Shown piece by piece: positions 11,968 to 23,431 of a stretch of 64,000 bases of DNA. The notes beneath the pieces are model-generated. The model made no database searches. It worked only from the letters and a program-made list of their open reading frames with translations, and had not been told where the DNA came from. Source of the DNA: Pyropia haitanensis (taxonomy: Eukaryota; Rhodophyta; Bangiophyceae; Bangiales; Bangiaceae); NCBI GenBank assembly GCA_008729055.1, contig SDUX01000004.1, positions 3,040,172 to 3,104,171 of the forward strand, read 5' to 3'. How positions within the stretch are numbered: the stretch's first letter is position 1; every line of letters begins with the position of its first letter. A program made the translations under genes and the position numbers.

Positions 11968-14535
11968 CCCCGGCTGAGGGGGTGTGAGTGGGACCACCTT
12001 CCTCTCGCCGTTTCTTTGGATTGTTTTTTTTTTTCCCCTCTCGTTATTTTCTTATGCATTCGCGTGTGATTGCGGTTCGTTTGGCGTCGGCGGGTATGTG
12101 TGTTTGGCGTGCAGCGAGGCGACCGCCCTACACTCGGTGTGTCTTTGCCCCGTTCTTGGGAGCGGCTCACCGAGCGTGAGTGTCTTCCCTCTCTAGACTG
12201 GATGCATATCGCCCTGGTTTTTTTTGGATACGGTCGCAGGCCGTGCGGTCGAGATCGGTATACCGCTGCTGCGGCGTGGTTTTCTTGCTTGCGGCTGTGG
12301 GCAGGTCGTTGCGCCCGCCTGCGCAGGGGATGCATTTCCGATGGTGTGTCCTCTCTCTACTTGCGTGCCTCCGCATGCATCTATCTATTCTTTGGTCGGG
12401 CTGGATCGCTTGGTGGTGTGCACGTCCCCGTCGCCCGCCCAGTCCTTGCTCACCCCGCAGCACTGTGGGGGTGGCCGGTTCAGGCGGGACTGGCGGCCGC
12501 CCCCCCTCCCGCGGAGACACTGCATGGCCCTGGCCCGTCCGACGCGGGGGCCAAACGCCTGCGGGACAGTGGGAAAACGGGCGGCACGTAACGAATGGCA
12601 AGAAACGGGATCGCGTGGCGGCCGGATCCTCGCACCACACCGCGGGGGAGGCAGTCGTCGAGGACCCAACCAGCCGGCGCGATCCGGCACGGGGGGTGGT
12701 GAACCGCCGGCGGCAACGCTGGGAAACGCCGCCACCCCCCGGATGGGCGGGTGGGAGCGCCACAGCGTGGCGCGCGCTCACCACCCACGCCCCACCCCAC
12801 CGCCCGCCGCCCACCACCCCGTCCCCGTCCCGACGCCGCACACGCACAAGAGCGCCACACACACACGCCCACCGCGGGGTCGCCAGCCGAGGCCAAACGG
12901 ATGGAATGGGGGGGGGGCCGCCGGCGACGCGGTGGGCGTGGGTGGCTCGCCGCCTAGGACCACCCTCGGGCAGGGCCCCGCGTCCCGGCGTCGGGCGGCC
13001 TGGTTGGTCGCGGGCAGCGCACAGACGCCCGATCCGACAGGGGGACAGTGAGAGGTCCGCCGGCGGGTGTCCAACACGCCCACCCGGGCCAGACGGGGGG
13101 GGGAGGGAGCGAGTGCGGCCGCCGCCTCGCCGCCAAGTGTCAAACGTGCGCAGCGGCGGCCACCGGCGGCCGAGCAGAAGACCAATGGAAAACAGAGGGT
13201 GTCGGACGCGCTTGTGCCGCCGCGCGGAGGGATGATTCACCAGCGGTGTGGAGGGCGTTGCGGCCCTCGTGGGCGGAAACGTGCGTGGTGGGCCCGCCGA
13301 GGGCACGTTGGTCCACCGGCAGCGGCAGCCAGTCCGCTGGACAAGAAAAACGCCCGGCCACGCGCAACGGCGGGGGGATTGTGCAGCGCCCGCACCCCAA
13401 CGAGAAGGTGTCAACGGTCACGCGGGTCGTACTGGTCGCACAGAGCGTGGCTGCCGAGAATGAGGTGCGCGGCCCGTCGCTTGTTCGTCGTTCCCACCCC
13501 GCGGGCCTCCCCCCCTCCCACTGCCCGTCCCGCCCAGCTGTGCCTCGCGCGCTGGTACGGCGCCCCCGTTTTGGCGCGCGAGCGTACCGACGCTCCCCGC
13601 GTGGCCCCGGGTACGGCCTCTCCGCGGGCTGCACACAACTGCCCGCTCTGGCGGGACCGCCGCGCGAAACGTGAGGCTGGACGGCACGCGCTGTCCCACA
13701 GGCGGCCACCACACCGCCGGGGCGGCGGGCGTGTCGCCCGCTAGAGACCGGCGCGCCTCGACGCGCGTGGTCGTGCGTGTGGCGAGTACGATGCGAGGAA
13801 CAATACCTGGCGCGAACGGCCGCGCGAACGGCAGCGGAGCGGGTGGGGGATGGGACGCGCCGTCCCACGACCCCCCCCCCCTCCCCCGCCGCCCACGCGC
13901 CCCCCTCATGCCATGGCAGCCGCGGGATGAGGCGCGCCTGCCAGTGTTTTCACGCCCTTGCTACACTGGGCGCCGCTCATACTCGGTGGTTCTCCGCCGC
14001 CGCACAACGCGGGCGTCAGCGTAGATGGCGTCGCCGGTCTTCGCGCCAACGTGCGCGACTGGTGTGTGACGGCGTCGTGGAGCTGGGTGGAGCTGGGTGA
14101 GCACGCCCACGACGACGACGTCTGACGCTGTGCCGCTGTTGTCCACCTCGACCGCGCTGGCGACGGGTCGACCTTTCTGACTCGATCGCCGCGCCGGACG
14201 ACGTTCAGGCCCGGGTGGCCCAGACGAAAACGACAGCCGTCGAGTAGGGCCCCGGGCCCAAACGCACAAAAAGTCGGGCTGGCACTTGAAAAAGGGAGGC
14301 GGATCCGAGCAAGAGTGAAAACGCCCAGCCAATCGGCCGCTCCCCAACTTTCACAGAAAGGGGTCGTCCGCACGCTTTGTCACAGATTCCACTTTTCCTT
14401 TTCGACTATTGTCGGTATCGAAACGTTTCATAAAACGTGTCACAGAGCGGCCAGCGCCTTGCCGGGTTGCGCAGCCGGCGGTCGTCGAGGCCCGACCCCG
14501 CGACCGCCGCGGCCGCTCGCGACGGCCCCGTCGTC
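11968..14535. other. Spacer between psq gene and TEL2
   Basis: About 2.6 kb. A T-rich stretch just after the psq stop codon (11995-12060) is probably its 3' UTR. Frames in the middle are long but compositionally biased and unrecognised. The 200 bases before TEL2 are less GC-rich and contain the near-palindromic AAACGTTTCATAAAACGTG and two TGTCACAG copies. These could belong to the TEL2 promoter, but I cannot identify a defined element. Confidence 0.45.
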
Positions 14536-14694
14536 ATGCCCCCCCCCCCCGCCCTCCCCCCGGCGGCGGCCGCCCTCCTCGCCCCCATCACCGGCGCCGC
14601 CACCCCCGCCGCGGCGGCCGCCCCCCTCGCGGCCTACCATGCGGCCCTAACCAGCCACTCCCCTCGCGGCAGCGGCGGCGGCGACCCGTTTGGT

Positions 14695-14729
<35 letters not shown>

Positions 14730-15035
14730 GGCGGCGGGCGTCCCCCCCGCCGCCGCGGCGGCCTACCCCCGCCTCCTGCGGTGGCTCCTCACCGCCGCGG
14801 CGAGCCCACTGGTCGCCCCCGCCGCACCCGCAGACGCCGCCGCCACCGCCGTCGCGATCGTCACCGACGGGCCGCCGGCGGTGGCGCTGCGCGTGTGCGC
14901 GGCGGCGCTGGCGCCGGCCGCCGCCGCCGCCGCCGCCGCCGCCGCGCGGAGCAATGGCGCTGACGGCAGGGGCGGCGCGCGCGGCGGTGGCAGCGACGGC
15001 GACGGCGGCGGTGGCGGCGGCGGCGGCGGCGGCGA

Positions 15036-15066
<31 letters not shown>

Positions 15067-15213
15067 GGCGTGGCGGTAGACGCGCACCTCGTCCCCGCCG
15101 TGGCCGCCCGCGCCCTCACCGCGTGGGCGGCCGGCGGCGCCGCCGGCGTGCGGCGGATGGCCACCGCGCTCGCCGCCGCCGACGCACCCGCCGCCACGGC
15201 CGGCGGCGGCGGC

Positions 15214-15257
<44 letters not shown>

Positions 15258-15604
15258 CGTGGACCTGGTCGCCGCGCTCGTGCACCTGCCCGACCGGGTG
15301 GCCAACGCGCTCGGCGACGCCGCCGCCGCCGGCGCCGCCGCCGCCGGCGGCGGCCGGCGTCCCCCCTTGGACGGCGGACCCGCCGGCGTCGACGACACGC
15401 CCGGCGGCTACTATACGCGCCTCGCGCAGGCGGCGGCGCTCGTGCCGCCGGTACCCCCGCCGGCGCCGCCCGCCATTGTCGCCGTCGTCGGCCGGCTCGC
15501 CACGCTCGGCCGCGCCGCCGAGGTCGTGCGTGGCTGGGCCGCCGCGTACGGCGGGCTGCCGCCGCCGCCGCCGCCGCCGCCACCGCCCACCACCACCACC
15601 ACCA

Positions 15605-15660
<56 letters not shown>

Positions 15661-16844
15661 GCCGCCGGCCCGGCGGCGACGACGGCCGCCGCCGCCGGCC
15701 CGGCGGCGACGACGGCCGTCGCCGACGGCCTCGGCCGGCTGGTGCGGGCGGCGCCGCTCGCCGCGGCGGTCCCGCTCGGCCGGGCGCTCCTCGGCGTCCT
15801 CGCCCCCCCCCCCCCCCCAGCGGCGCTGCCCGTCGCGGCGGCGGCGGCGCGGGGTGGCGGGAGACCCCCCCCCCCTCCCCCCCCCCCCCCCCCCCTGCTC
15901 GTCACCCTCCTCACCGCCTGGGCGGCAACGTCCGCGCCCGCGCGGTCGGCGCTCCTCTACGACCTCCCCCTCGGCGGCCGCGCGGCCCCCCCGCACCACC
16001 TCCCCGCGCTCATCGCCGCGGCCGTCGCGGCGGGCGCCACCGCGGCGACCGCCGCGCGGGACGCGGCGCTCGGCGGGTGGGCGGCGGCCGCACCGGCAGC
16101 AGCGGCGGCGGCGGGTGGGGGTGGTGGTGGTGGTGGTGGTGGTGGTGGTGGTGGTGGTGGTGGTGGTGGGGGTGGTGGTGGCGGCGGGGGTGGCGGCGGG
16201 GACGTGCAGCGGACGGCGCTGGTGCTGGGCTGGCTGCTCGCGACGGGCGGCCGGCCGGGGGACCTGCGCGTGCTGTCGGGGGGGGTGATGACGCGGCTGG
16301 GGGGGGGGGACCCGGCCGTCCGGCGGCGGGGGATGATGGTCGCCGAGGCCGCCGCCGCCGTCGCGCCGCGGTCGGTGCTGGGTGGTGGGGCGGAGCGGGG
16401 GGGGGTGGGGGGGGGGGGCGCCGGCCTCTACGGTTTGGCCTGCTGGAGGGGGGGGGGGGGGGGGAGGAGGAGGCGCCGCTGCTGGCGCTCGTTGCGGCGG
16501 CCGTCGCGAGGGGGGGGGGGGCGAGGGCGACGCGCCGCCCGCGGCGGTGCCGCCGCCGCGCCGTGCCGCCGCGACGACCGCCGCCGCCACCACCGCCAGC
16601 GGCGGCCCCGAGGGGGGTGGCGCGGTCCCGCTTCCCGCCCCCGCCACGCCCGCCGCCGCGGATACCCCGTCGGGGCACGGGGACGGCGGGCATGACGGGG
16701 ATGAGGGGGAAGACGACCGGTGCAGCCTGGCGAGTGACGCCACCCTCCCCGCCTATGACATGAGCACCGACGAGGAGGACACGGTGTGGCTGCCGGCCGG
16801 CACCGTCGCGGACCCCGTCCCCACACCCACCCCCGACGCCGACA

Positions 16845-16887
<43 letters not shown>

Positions 16888-18118
16888 TGACGCGGTCGCG
16901 TCGACCGCCGCCGGCAGCACCGGCCCGCCACGCCGCCGCCGCCGCCGCTCCGCCGCGGCCGCCGACGCGGCCGCCCTCCGGTCCGTCCTGCCCGCCACGC
17001 ACTCTGTCCCACGGCTGCTGGCGCTGCTGCGGTCGCTCCACACCCCCCCCCGGGGGGTGGCGACTCCCCGCTGACGACCAACGCGGCGGCCGTGCGTGGC
17101 GCGCTCGCCGCGCTCGCCGCGGCCGCCGACGCGGGCGCGCCGGGGATGGTGGCGGCCGCCGAGGACGCGGCGATGGGCGTGTGGGCGCTCGACGCGGCGG
17201 CGTGGCCGCCGGCCGACGTGGGCGGCATGGCCGCCGCGCGGCGGCGGGCGCTCGCCGCCATCCTCGGCTGCCGCGCCTGGTGGCCGCCGCTGCCGCCCGC
17301 CGCCGCCGCCGCTGTCGGCACGGTCGGCGGCGGCGGCGGCGGCACCGTCGCTGGGGGCACCCCCGTGCTGGCGCGTGTGGGCGGCGCCCTCCTTCGGCAC
17401 GTGGTGTTTGGGGCGGGCGCGACCGTTGCCGCCCGCGCCGAGGCGCTGGGCGTCCTCGCCGACGCGGCACGGGCGGCGGGGGGGGCGCCGCCGCCGCCGG
17501 GCGCGCCGGGCGCACCGCCGCCAGGCTGGGCCGCCGCCGCCGCCGCCGCCGCCGTGACGGCCGGCGGCGGCCGGCCGCCGCCGCGCATCACCGACGTGGG
17601 CGCGGCCGTCACCGCGCCGGCCGGCACCGTCACCCGCCGGTCGCGGGCGTCCCTCGCCGCCGCCGGCCGCCGCGCCGCAGGCGCGGCGGCCACGCCGGCG
17701 GCGGTCGCCAACGCGTGGGCGCCCGCCGCGCCGCCGCTCTTCTACGCCCTCCTCGCCGGCGTCGCGGCCCCCGCGACGGGGACGCTCGACCTCCCCACCC
17801 GCGACACGCCGCTGCTGGCGGCGGCACTCGCCACCGCGGCGGTCTTTCTCAGCGCCGCGGGCCCCGCGGTGGCGGGCCGCGACGGGATGGCGTCGGCGCT
17901 CGTCGCGGCCGTCGTGGACGTGGCGCTGACGCCGCGACGCGGCGGCGGGCGGCGGCCGCCACCAGGCCGGCGGGTGTGGGAGGCAGACGCCGCGGCGGCA
18001 CGCCCCGCCGCCGTCGCGTGGCCGCCGGTGCGGGCGCCCGCGGCGGCGGACGTGGCGGTCCGGCGGGCGGCGGCGCTCGCGCTCGGCGCCGCCGCCGAGG
18101 CGCTCTCCCCTCCCGCCG

Positions 18119-18149
<31 letters not shown>

Positions 18150-18362
18150 GCGTGACACGCCGGTGGGCGTGGCGGTGGGGTGGCTGGAAGGGGCGGCGGG
18201 GGTGGGGGGGGGGGGGGGGGGGGACCCCGACCGCCACGTGCGCACCTTTGCGCTGTCGGCGCTCGCGCGGTGGGCGGCCAAGGCGGACGTGGCACGGCTA
18301 GAGGGGGGGGGGGGGCGGTCGAGGGAGGGGGGCTCGCCGCGCTGTTGCGGATTGGCGAGTGA
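14536..18362 (+). CDS. TEL2: TEL2/TELO2 family protein (TTT complex), frame broken at four G/C runs
   Basis: TEL2 with TTI1/TTI2 helps Hsp90 mature PIKK kinases (TOR, ATM, ATR). Family marks in order: VDLVAALVHLPDRVAN (about residue 240); RRRGMMVAEAAAAVAP; the acidic-linker motif LPAYDMSTDEED (about 735-745) followed by an Asp-Ala repeat; VVFGAGATVAARAEALGVLA; and the C-terminal HEAT part with VRRAAALALGAAAEAL, WLEGAAGV and HVRTFALSALARWAAK. To read it through, the frame must change at four places: G runs 16397-16418, G run 16510-16521, C/G run 17043-17057 and G run 18303-18315. Each needs one extra base. The end then reads GLAALLRIGE and stops at 18360-18362. The length of about 1275 residues exceeds yeast (688) and human (837) because of poly-Ala/Gly/Pro insertions. 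The family assignment rests on motif order, not on a search. Confidence 0.75.
16846..16890 (+). repeat. GACGCC microsatellite coding for (Asp-Ala)n in TEL2
   Basis: About eight hexamer units of GACGCC, slightly interrupted, directly follow the conserved acidic linker of TEL2. They extend an already acidic, probably disordered segment that in other species is phosphorylated by CK2 and bound by the R2TP adaptor. The functional remark is family knowledge; no such site is proven here. Confidence 0.8.
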
Positions 18363-18866
18363 GGGGAAGGGGGGGGGAGGGGGGGGGGGGGGGGGGGGGG
18401 CAGACGGGGTGTCTAGCGGGAGGTGCGGGGGTCAGGTGGGGGGGGGAACAGACGGGGTGTCTAAAAGAGTGAGAGGTGCGGGGCTTGGGGGGGGGGGGGG
18501 GGGGGGGGGAAGATGCGGCCACAGCTGATGTGCCCAGGGCGGGGGAGAGGAACCGCGCCGCTGGCGGGCGAGTGGGAATGGGCGGGCGGCAGGGCGCCCG
18601 TGCCGGCCAGCGCAGACGGCCCGGCGGGCGCGCCTGTTGCCACCCCTTCTGTACATACGGCGGCCGTTGCCACCCCTATTGACCATACGCACACTCCCCC
18701 GCAGGCGGCCCGACGGCAGCAAAACTCCCTCCCGTCCCGCCTCTCCATCCTCCCCCTGTCCTTACCCCCCCCCCCCCCCCCCCGCCGTGTGCCGGTCCGC
18801 CCCGCCTCGCCTCGCCTCGCCCCCCCCCCCCCGCCTCGCCTCCCCCCCCCCCCCCCCCCGCCGCGC
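18363..18866. repeat. Convergent spacer with duplicated 15-mer and long G/C runs
   Basis: This stretch separates the convergent TEL2 and SDA1 stop codons. The 15-mer CAGACGGGGTGTCTA occurs at 18401-18415 and 18449-18463, each followed by an AGGTGCGGGG-like tail, so about 48 bp has been tandemly duplicated. GTTGCCACCCC also occurs twice around 18635-18680. G runs of over 20 bases make the sequence itself uncertain. No gene is seen. Confidence 0.7.
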
Positions 18867-19271
18867 TCAAAACTTTTTCGTGTACACCCGCTTCTGCTTG
18901 TTGCCGACCTTGCGGCCCTTGCCAATCTGGCGGTCACGGAAGCTGCCGCGGCTCTTGGCGCGCTGCTTGTGCAGCACCATGGACGCGGCCTTGGTCTTGC
19001 GCTTGTCCGCGTTGGTCGAGCCGCCGCCCTTGGCCACCCCACGCGACGAGCCGTGGCGGGGGCGGCCGACGCGGCCGGCGCGGACCGCGTCGAGCTTCTC
19101 GGCGAGCGTCTTGCGCTGCCGCCGCCGCGTCGACTCGAGGTCCCGGCCCGTCACCGCCGCGCCGGCAGCGTCCATCGCCGCGCTGGTCGCGTCCGAGTCG
19201 GTCTCACTGCCACTGCCGTCGCTGCCAGCGCCGCCGGCGGCGTCGTCATCAATCGCCATGGCGGCAGCGCT

Positions 19272-19304
<33 letters not shown>

Positions 19305-21254
19305 GCCGCCGCCATCGTCGCTGTCGCTGTCGCTGTCGCTGTCGCCGTCCGAGCCCGACGAGGCCGACCCCGCCGCCTCGTCGCTGCTGTCGCTGGCATC
19401 CCCCCCCGCCGCGGCCACCCCCTCCTCCGCGTCCGACGCTCCCCCCCCCCCCACGACCGGCCCGTCGGCGGCCAGCCCGTCGGCCCGCGACGGCGGCGCC
19501 TGCCCATACACTGGCACCGCGAGCACCGCCCCCGCCGCGAGCGCCGACGCCACCTCCTTGCCCCGCACCCGCCGGTCGAGCAGCCCCGGGTGGACCCGCC
19601 GGTAGAGGACGACCAGCCCGCGCGCGGCGGCGGTGACCCCCTTGTCCCGGTGGTGCCGGTACTCGATGAGGTCCGCCAGCAGCGCGGACGTGGCGTCCGT
19701 GCCGGCCCCGGCCGCGGTGCCGTCGGCAGCGGCAGCGTCGTCGTCGTCGCTGGGCGCCTCGCCCGCCGCAATGGCCCGCGCGCGCCGCCGGCGGGCGGCG
19801 CGGGCGGCCGCTTTTTTGACCCGCCCGCCGCCGCCGGTCGACGCCTCGAGCCGCGCGTGCAGCCGCCGCCGCTCGGCGGCGGCAGCCGCGGCGGCCGCGG
19901 TAGCGGCGGCAACGGCGGCCGCCGCCGCCGCGTCGCCGCCGCCAGCCGCCCCTCCGTCTGCCGCCCCCACCGCGGTGGCGGCGGCGGCGGCGGAGGCGGC
20001 GGCGGCGGCGGCGGCGGCGGCAGCCGAGGTAGCCTCTTCCTTCTCTGCCGCCGCCTCCTCCTCCTCCGCCGCCGCCGCCGCCGCCGCCGCCTCATCCGCC
20101 GGGTCCATAATCGCCAGCGGCGCGCGCGCGCACACCGCGCGGATCGCGTTGAGCCCCGTCGCGATCGCCTCGACGCTGCTCCGGTCGCACACAAAGTTGT
20201 CGGCGAGCGCGCGGATCAGCGGGTGGAGCTCCGCCGGCGGCACCCGCTCGTGGACGCCCTGCACGAGGCACGCGAGGACGGCGGGCACGCCCTCCTGGTG
20301 TGGCTGCAGGTAGCGCTGCAGGTAGGGGTACACGCCGAGGAGGAGGAGCCGGTGGAAGCCGACCAGCCGGGTCAGCAGGTTGAGCAGCAGCAGGCGGGTG
20401 TCCCACGCCTCGCGCTTGCGGCGGCCGCGGATGTCGGCAAAGAGGCGCTCGGCCACCTCCTGGGGGTCGTACAGCGCCGCCAGCGGCGGGTCCGCGTCGC
20501 CCCCAAAGCCCGACCCGTCGGCGCCAACCGCCGCGGCGGCCGCCGCCGCGTCGGCCTCGTCCTCGTCGAGGCCGCCGGCGCCGCCGTCGGCGCCCGGCAC
20601 GACGCGGCGCCAGGTGCCAAGGAGGAACCGCGCGGCAACGGCCGCGGCGGTGGGGCTCGGGTGAAAGAGCGCGCCGGCCACTACATTGGCGGTCCGCGCG
20701 TCGGCCCACACGCCGCGGCTGTACAGGTCACACAGGACGTGGAGGCTGCGCTTGACGAGCACCTCGGACGGGTCGGTGAGCATGCCAAAGAGGAACGCCT
20801 GCGACGTGCGCGCGGGCACCCCCCCGCGCGCCGACCGCTTAATGTCCGCCACAATGTGGCCGTGCAGCGCCGCACGCAGCGGCTTGTCCGCGCACGCGAG
20901 CAGGCGGAAGAAGAGGGGCAGGATGGCGCCGCCGTCCGCGACGCCCTTGGCGCGCAGCAGCGCGAGCGACCGCACCGCCGCGCGGCGGAGGGGCGGTGAC
21001 AGCACCGTCCCGGCGTCGGCGAGGAGTGCCAGCAGCGGCGACACGACGCGCGGGGTGGAGGCGGGGTAGCCGGCGCAGACGGCGGCCATGAAGGAGAGGA
21101 GCTCTTCGAGGCGTGGGGCGGGCGCAGAGGGGGAGAGCGACACGGAAGAGAGGAGCGCCTCGTAGTGGCGCAGCGCGGTTTCGTACTCGCCGGCGTACGA
21201 GGCGGGGTCGGCGCGGCAGCGGCGCTGCAGCAGCTGCAGGTCCTCTTGGGTCAT
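18867..21254 (-). CDS. SDA1: SDA1 homologue, 60S ribosome biogenesis and nuclear export
   Basis: A single-exon gene of 795 residues (yeast 767, human SDAD1 687). SDA1 is a nucleolar/nuclear factor needed for late pre-60S maturation and export. The start MTQEDLQLLQRRCRADP followed by YAGEYETALRHYEALL matches the family N-terminus. Next come a NUC130/133-like helical part, LRRAAVRSLALLRAKG (family: L..L..LR.KG), LPLFFRLLACADKPLR, HIVADIKRSARGG, LFGMLTDPSEVLVKRSLHV and LYSRGVWADARTANVVA. Ala/Glu-rich insertions follow about residue 380. Further on are DKGVTAAARGLVVLYR, RRVRGKEVASALAAGAV and a very basic C-terminus ending RVYTKKF, suited to nuclear import and rRNA contact. The open frame continues upstream of the chosen ATG, but that part lacks family similarity and enters the repeat island. 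No frame break is seen. Confidence 0.92.
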
Positions 21255-21650
21255 GGTGACAGAAAGGGGGGGGGGGGGGTGACGACGGGAAAGGTAGGTG
21301 GGGAGGAGGAGGGGCGGGACGTATAGAGTGGCCAAGGAAATATAGCAAGGGGGGCGGTGGGCAGGGGGGGGTGGTGGGGCGGCGGGGGCGGGCAGCAAAG
21401 GAGGCGGTCCACCTCCGGCGCAGACGGTCGCGTCCGCAGCGGCGGCGGCCCCCACCGAGTGACGACAAAGTGGACGGAGCGCGGGCGGGCGCCGCCGGCG
21501 TCCCGGCGCGCCCCCAAAACCAAAACAAAAGATGTCGGAAACCCCAATTTTTGATGATCTTGTCCACCAACCGATCGCCGACGCCCGCCGCACACACCCC
21601 CCCCCCCTCCCACGTGCCTGCCTCGGCGGCCGGCGCAGTGGGCATTGAAC
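21255..21650. other. SDA1 upstream region
   Basis: A spacer of about 400 bases between the SDA1 start and the inverted-repeat island, presumably the SDA1 promoter and 5' UTR. It is Pro/Gly-coding low complexity with a C run at 21599-21608 and a G run at 21268-21280. I see no clear TATA element. Confidence 0.4.
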
Positions 21651-21707
21651 CGGGATACGCTTCAGAGCCTCTTCAGGCCGGAAGGCGTTGAAGGAGCCTT
21701 GAATTTC

Positions 21708-21729
21708 CTTGAAGAGGTACCTCTTCAAG
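21708..21729. repeat. Perfect 22-bp palindrome
   Basis: The half-site CTTGAAGAGGT is followed immediately by its reverse complement. It sits just inside the left terminal repeat of the island and shares the CTTGAAGAGG/CCTCTTCAAG word with the opposite end (23751 and 24033), so it is probably a subterminal element of the same mobile DNA. Confidence 0.85.
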
Positions 21730-22649
21730 CCGCAGCGCGCACCGCGACACGGCCAAGTTAAGGTCCGATCTTCACACTTAGTGGCGTAGCCAATACAAAG
21801 AAGTACGATACTAAGGTCGAGCTAGGCGTGCGTTAAGGAGGGCCCCAGTACATTCCAACTCTTCATAAATCTCCATTTCATTCCTCATCGGCGCGAGAAA
21901 CTCTGCCCGATTGCGGCCGACAAGAGGTCCCAACCCCCGGGTTGGAGGCGTCTGACGGAACCGAGCAAGGCGACACGGCCCCGGCCACAACCCTGGCCTG
22001 TCCCACGTGCTTCGGTCATCGCCAAGAGAGCGAGCGACACGATGTCCGTCACACGCGCACGGCCTATTCACCAGTGTCCTGTATGCCCCCCCCGCACTTC
22101 TCATCCGGTTCATTCCGGTGGCAAACGACCGCTTTCCGTTTTTGGGAAGCCACCCTCACCGCTGACGCCCTCCACTTCCCCGCGCATCGGGCGGAGTGAA
22201 AGATTGGGGGGGGGAGGGGGTTTGGCGAGAGAAAGGGGCGCCGCAGGCAGACATGGGGACCGGGAAGTTTGGCGGGGGGCGGGTGCGGGAAGAGGAGGAC
22301 GCGCCAGGGGAGGAGGTGAGCGATGAGGGGCGTCCGTGACGGCCAGGAGGGGGTGTCTGGGAATGGAGGAGGAGGCGTGGTCGGAAGGCATCGGGACGAC
22401 GAGGGGGGGGGGGGGGGGGGGGTTGAAGCGGAAAATTCGCGGTCGCGCCAGGGGACGAGGTGCGCCATGGGTAGGCGTTGGTGCTGGCAAGTGCGTGGCA
22501 GCTGAAGCAGTTGCCTACAATTTACGGAGCAGATGCTCAGGTGTCCGTGAGGAGAAGGCTGGGGGGGGGGGGGGGAGGAGGGGGGGGGGGGGGCAGAGAC
22601 GTAGGCGAGTGTGCACTGAAGCTGCACGCGACTCAGTCCTCGGCACGCT

Positions 22650-23431
22650 GCGCAGTGGTGTCAAACCCGCGAACGTCGGGCCATCGTGCCGCGGCGTGCA
22701 CAGCCCCTGACGGGGCCTGTGAGAGGGGGGGGGGACCGACCCCAAGTGCACGCCGCGTGCGTCGATGGCACGAAATTATGCACTCTGTGCACAGATTATT
22801 GCACGCAGTGCACGCTGGAGCGCACGCCTTGGCACGCAGCAGTGCACGGACGGTTCGTGTTGCCAGATTATTTACTACGGCCCAATTCAACAAGTGTGGG
22901 TGGCCTGTGTACTGTGCTGGACCATAAGGCAAGGTCATTGGCGCTATCCTCGAAACCGTCACCGTCCGGCGGAATGAGGATGAATTTATGAGAGTGAGGG
23001 CGTGTTTTGGGACAGCCCAACTACTGCCAAATGGGTTGTTTCGGGAATAGATCTGGGCCCGGCGTGCATCGGAGTGCACTGCTCCTTGCAAAGGCGTGCG
23101 CTCCACTGCGCATGGCCCGTGCCATCGCATGGCACGCAAAGCACAAAAACGTGCATCGTGTTGACGTCAGAGCGACTGAGGACGACGAGCATGGATTCCG
23201 ATGACATACTGCAGGACGTGCTCATGCTCCAGTGCTCCCGTACGGCGGCTGGGAAAAAAAAGTGCTCCGGAACTCATGCCTCAAAAGTGTACGGCGCCGT
23301 GCGTCGGCGTGCCAAAAAACCGTGGTCTGAGACCCCTTGGAGTGAGGTTTTCACGCCGTTGCACGGCCGATTGCACGCCCAGAGGGCGAAAATTTGATCC
23401 GCGGACGTTCGCGGGTTTGACACCACTGCGC
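22650..23431. mobile_element. Nested foldback element with a perfect 28-bp inverted repeat
   Basis: 22650-22677 is the exact reverse complement of 23404-23431. Further in, 22816-22828 and 22838-22847 are inverted copies of 23093-23105 and 23074-23083, in the same order, so the arms pair over roughly 200-350 bp with gaps around a 220-bp centre. Both arms are rich in the word GTGCAC and variants. Read outward-in, both arms can encode the peptide SGVKPANV, a by-product of the shared sequence. There is no coding potential for a transposase. It resembles a foldback/MITE-like element lying inside the larger island. Confidence 0.55.

Noticed and set aside
14437..14535. Upstream extension of TEL2 from 14437
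   Set aside because: That start would be GTG. The first ATG in frame is 14536, and nothing conserved lies before it.
21255..21728. N-terminal extension of SDA1
   Set aside because: SDA1 proteins start close to the QLLQRR-type helix; the extension enters the repeat island and is Pro/Arg noise.
22650..23431. CRISPR-like or tRNA-like interpretation of the repeated GTGCAC words
   Set aside because: The repeats are irregularly spaced and inverted, with no uniform spacers, no cloverleaf and no T-arm consensus.
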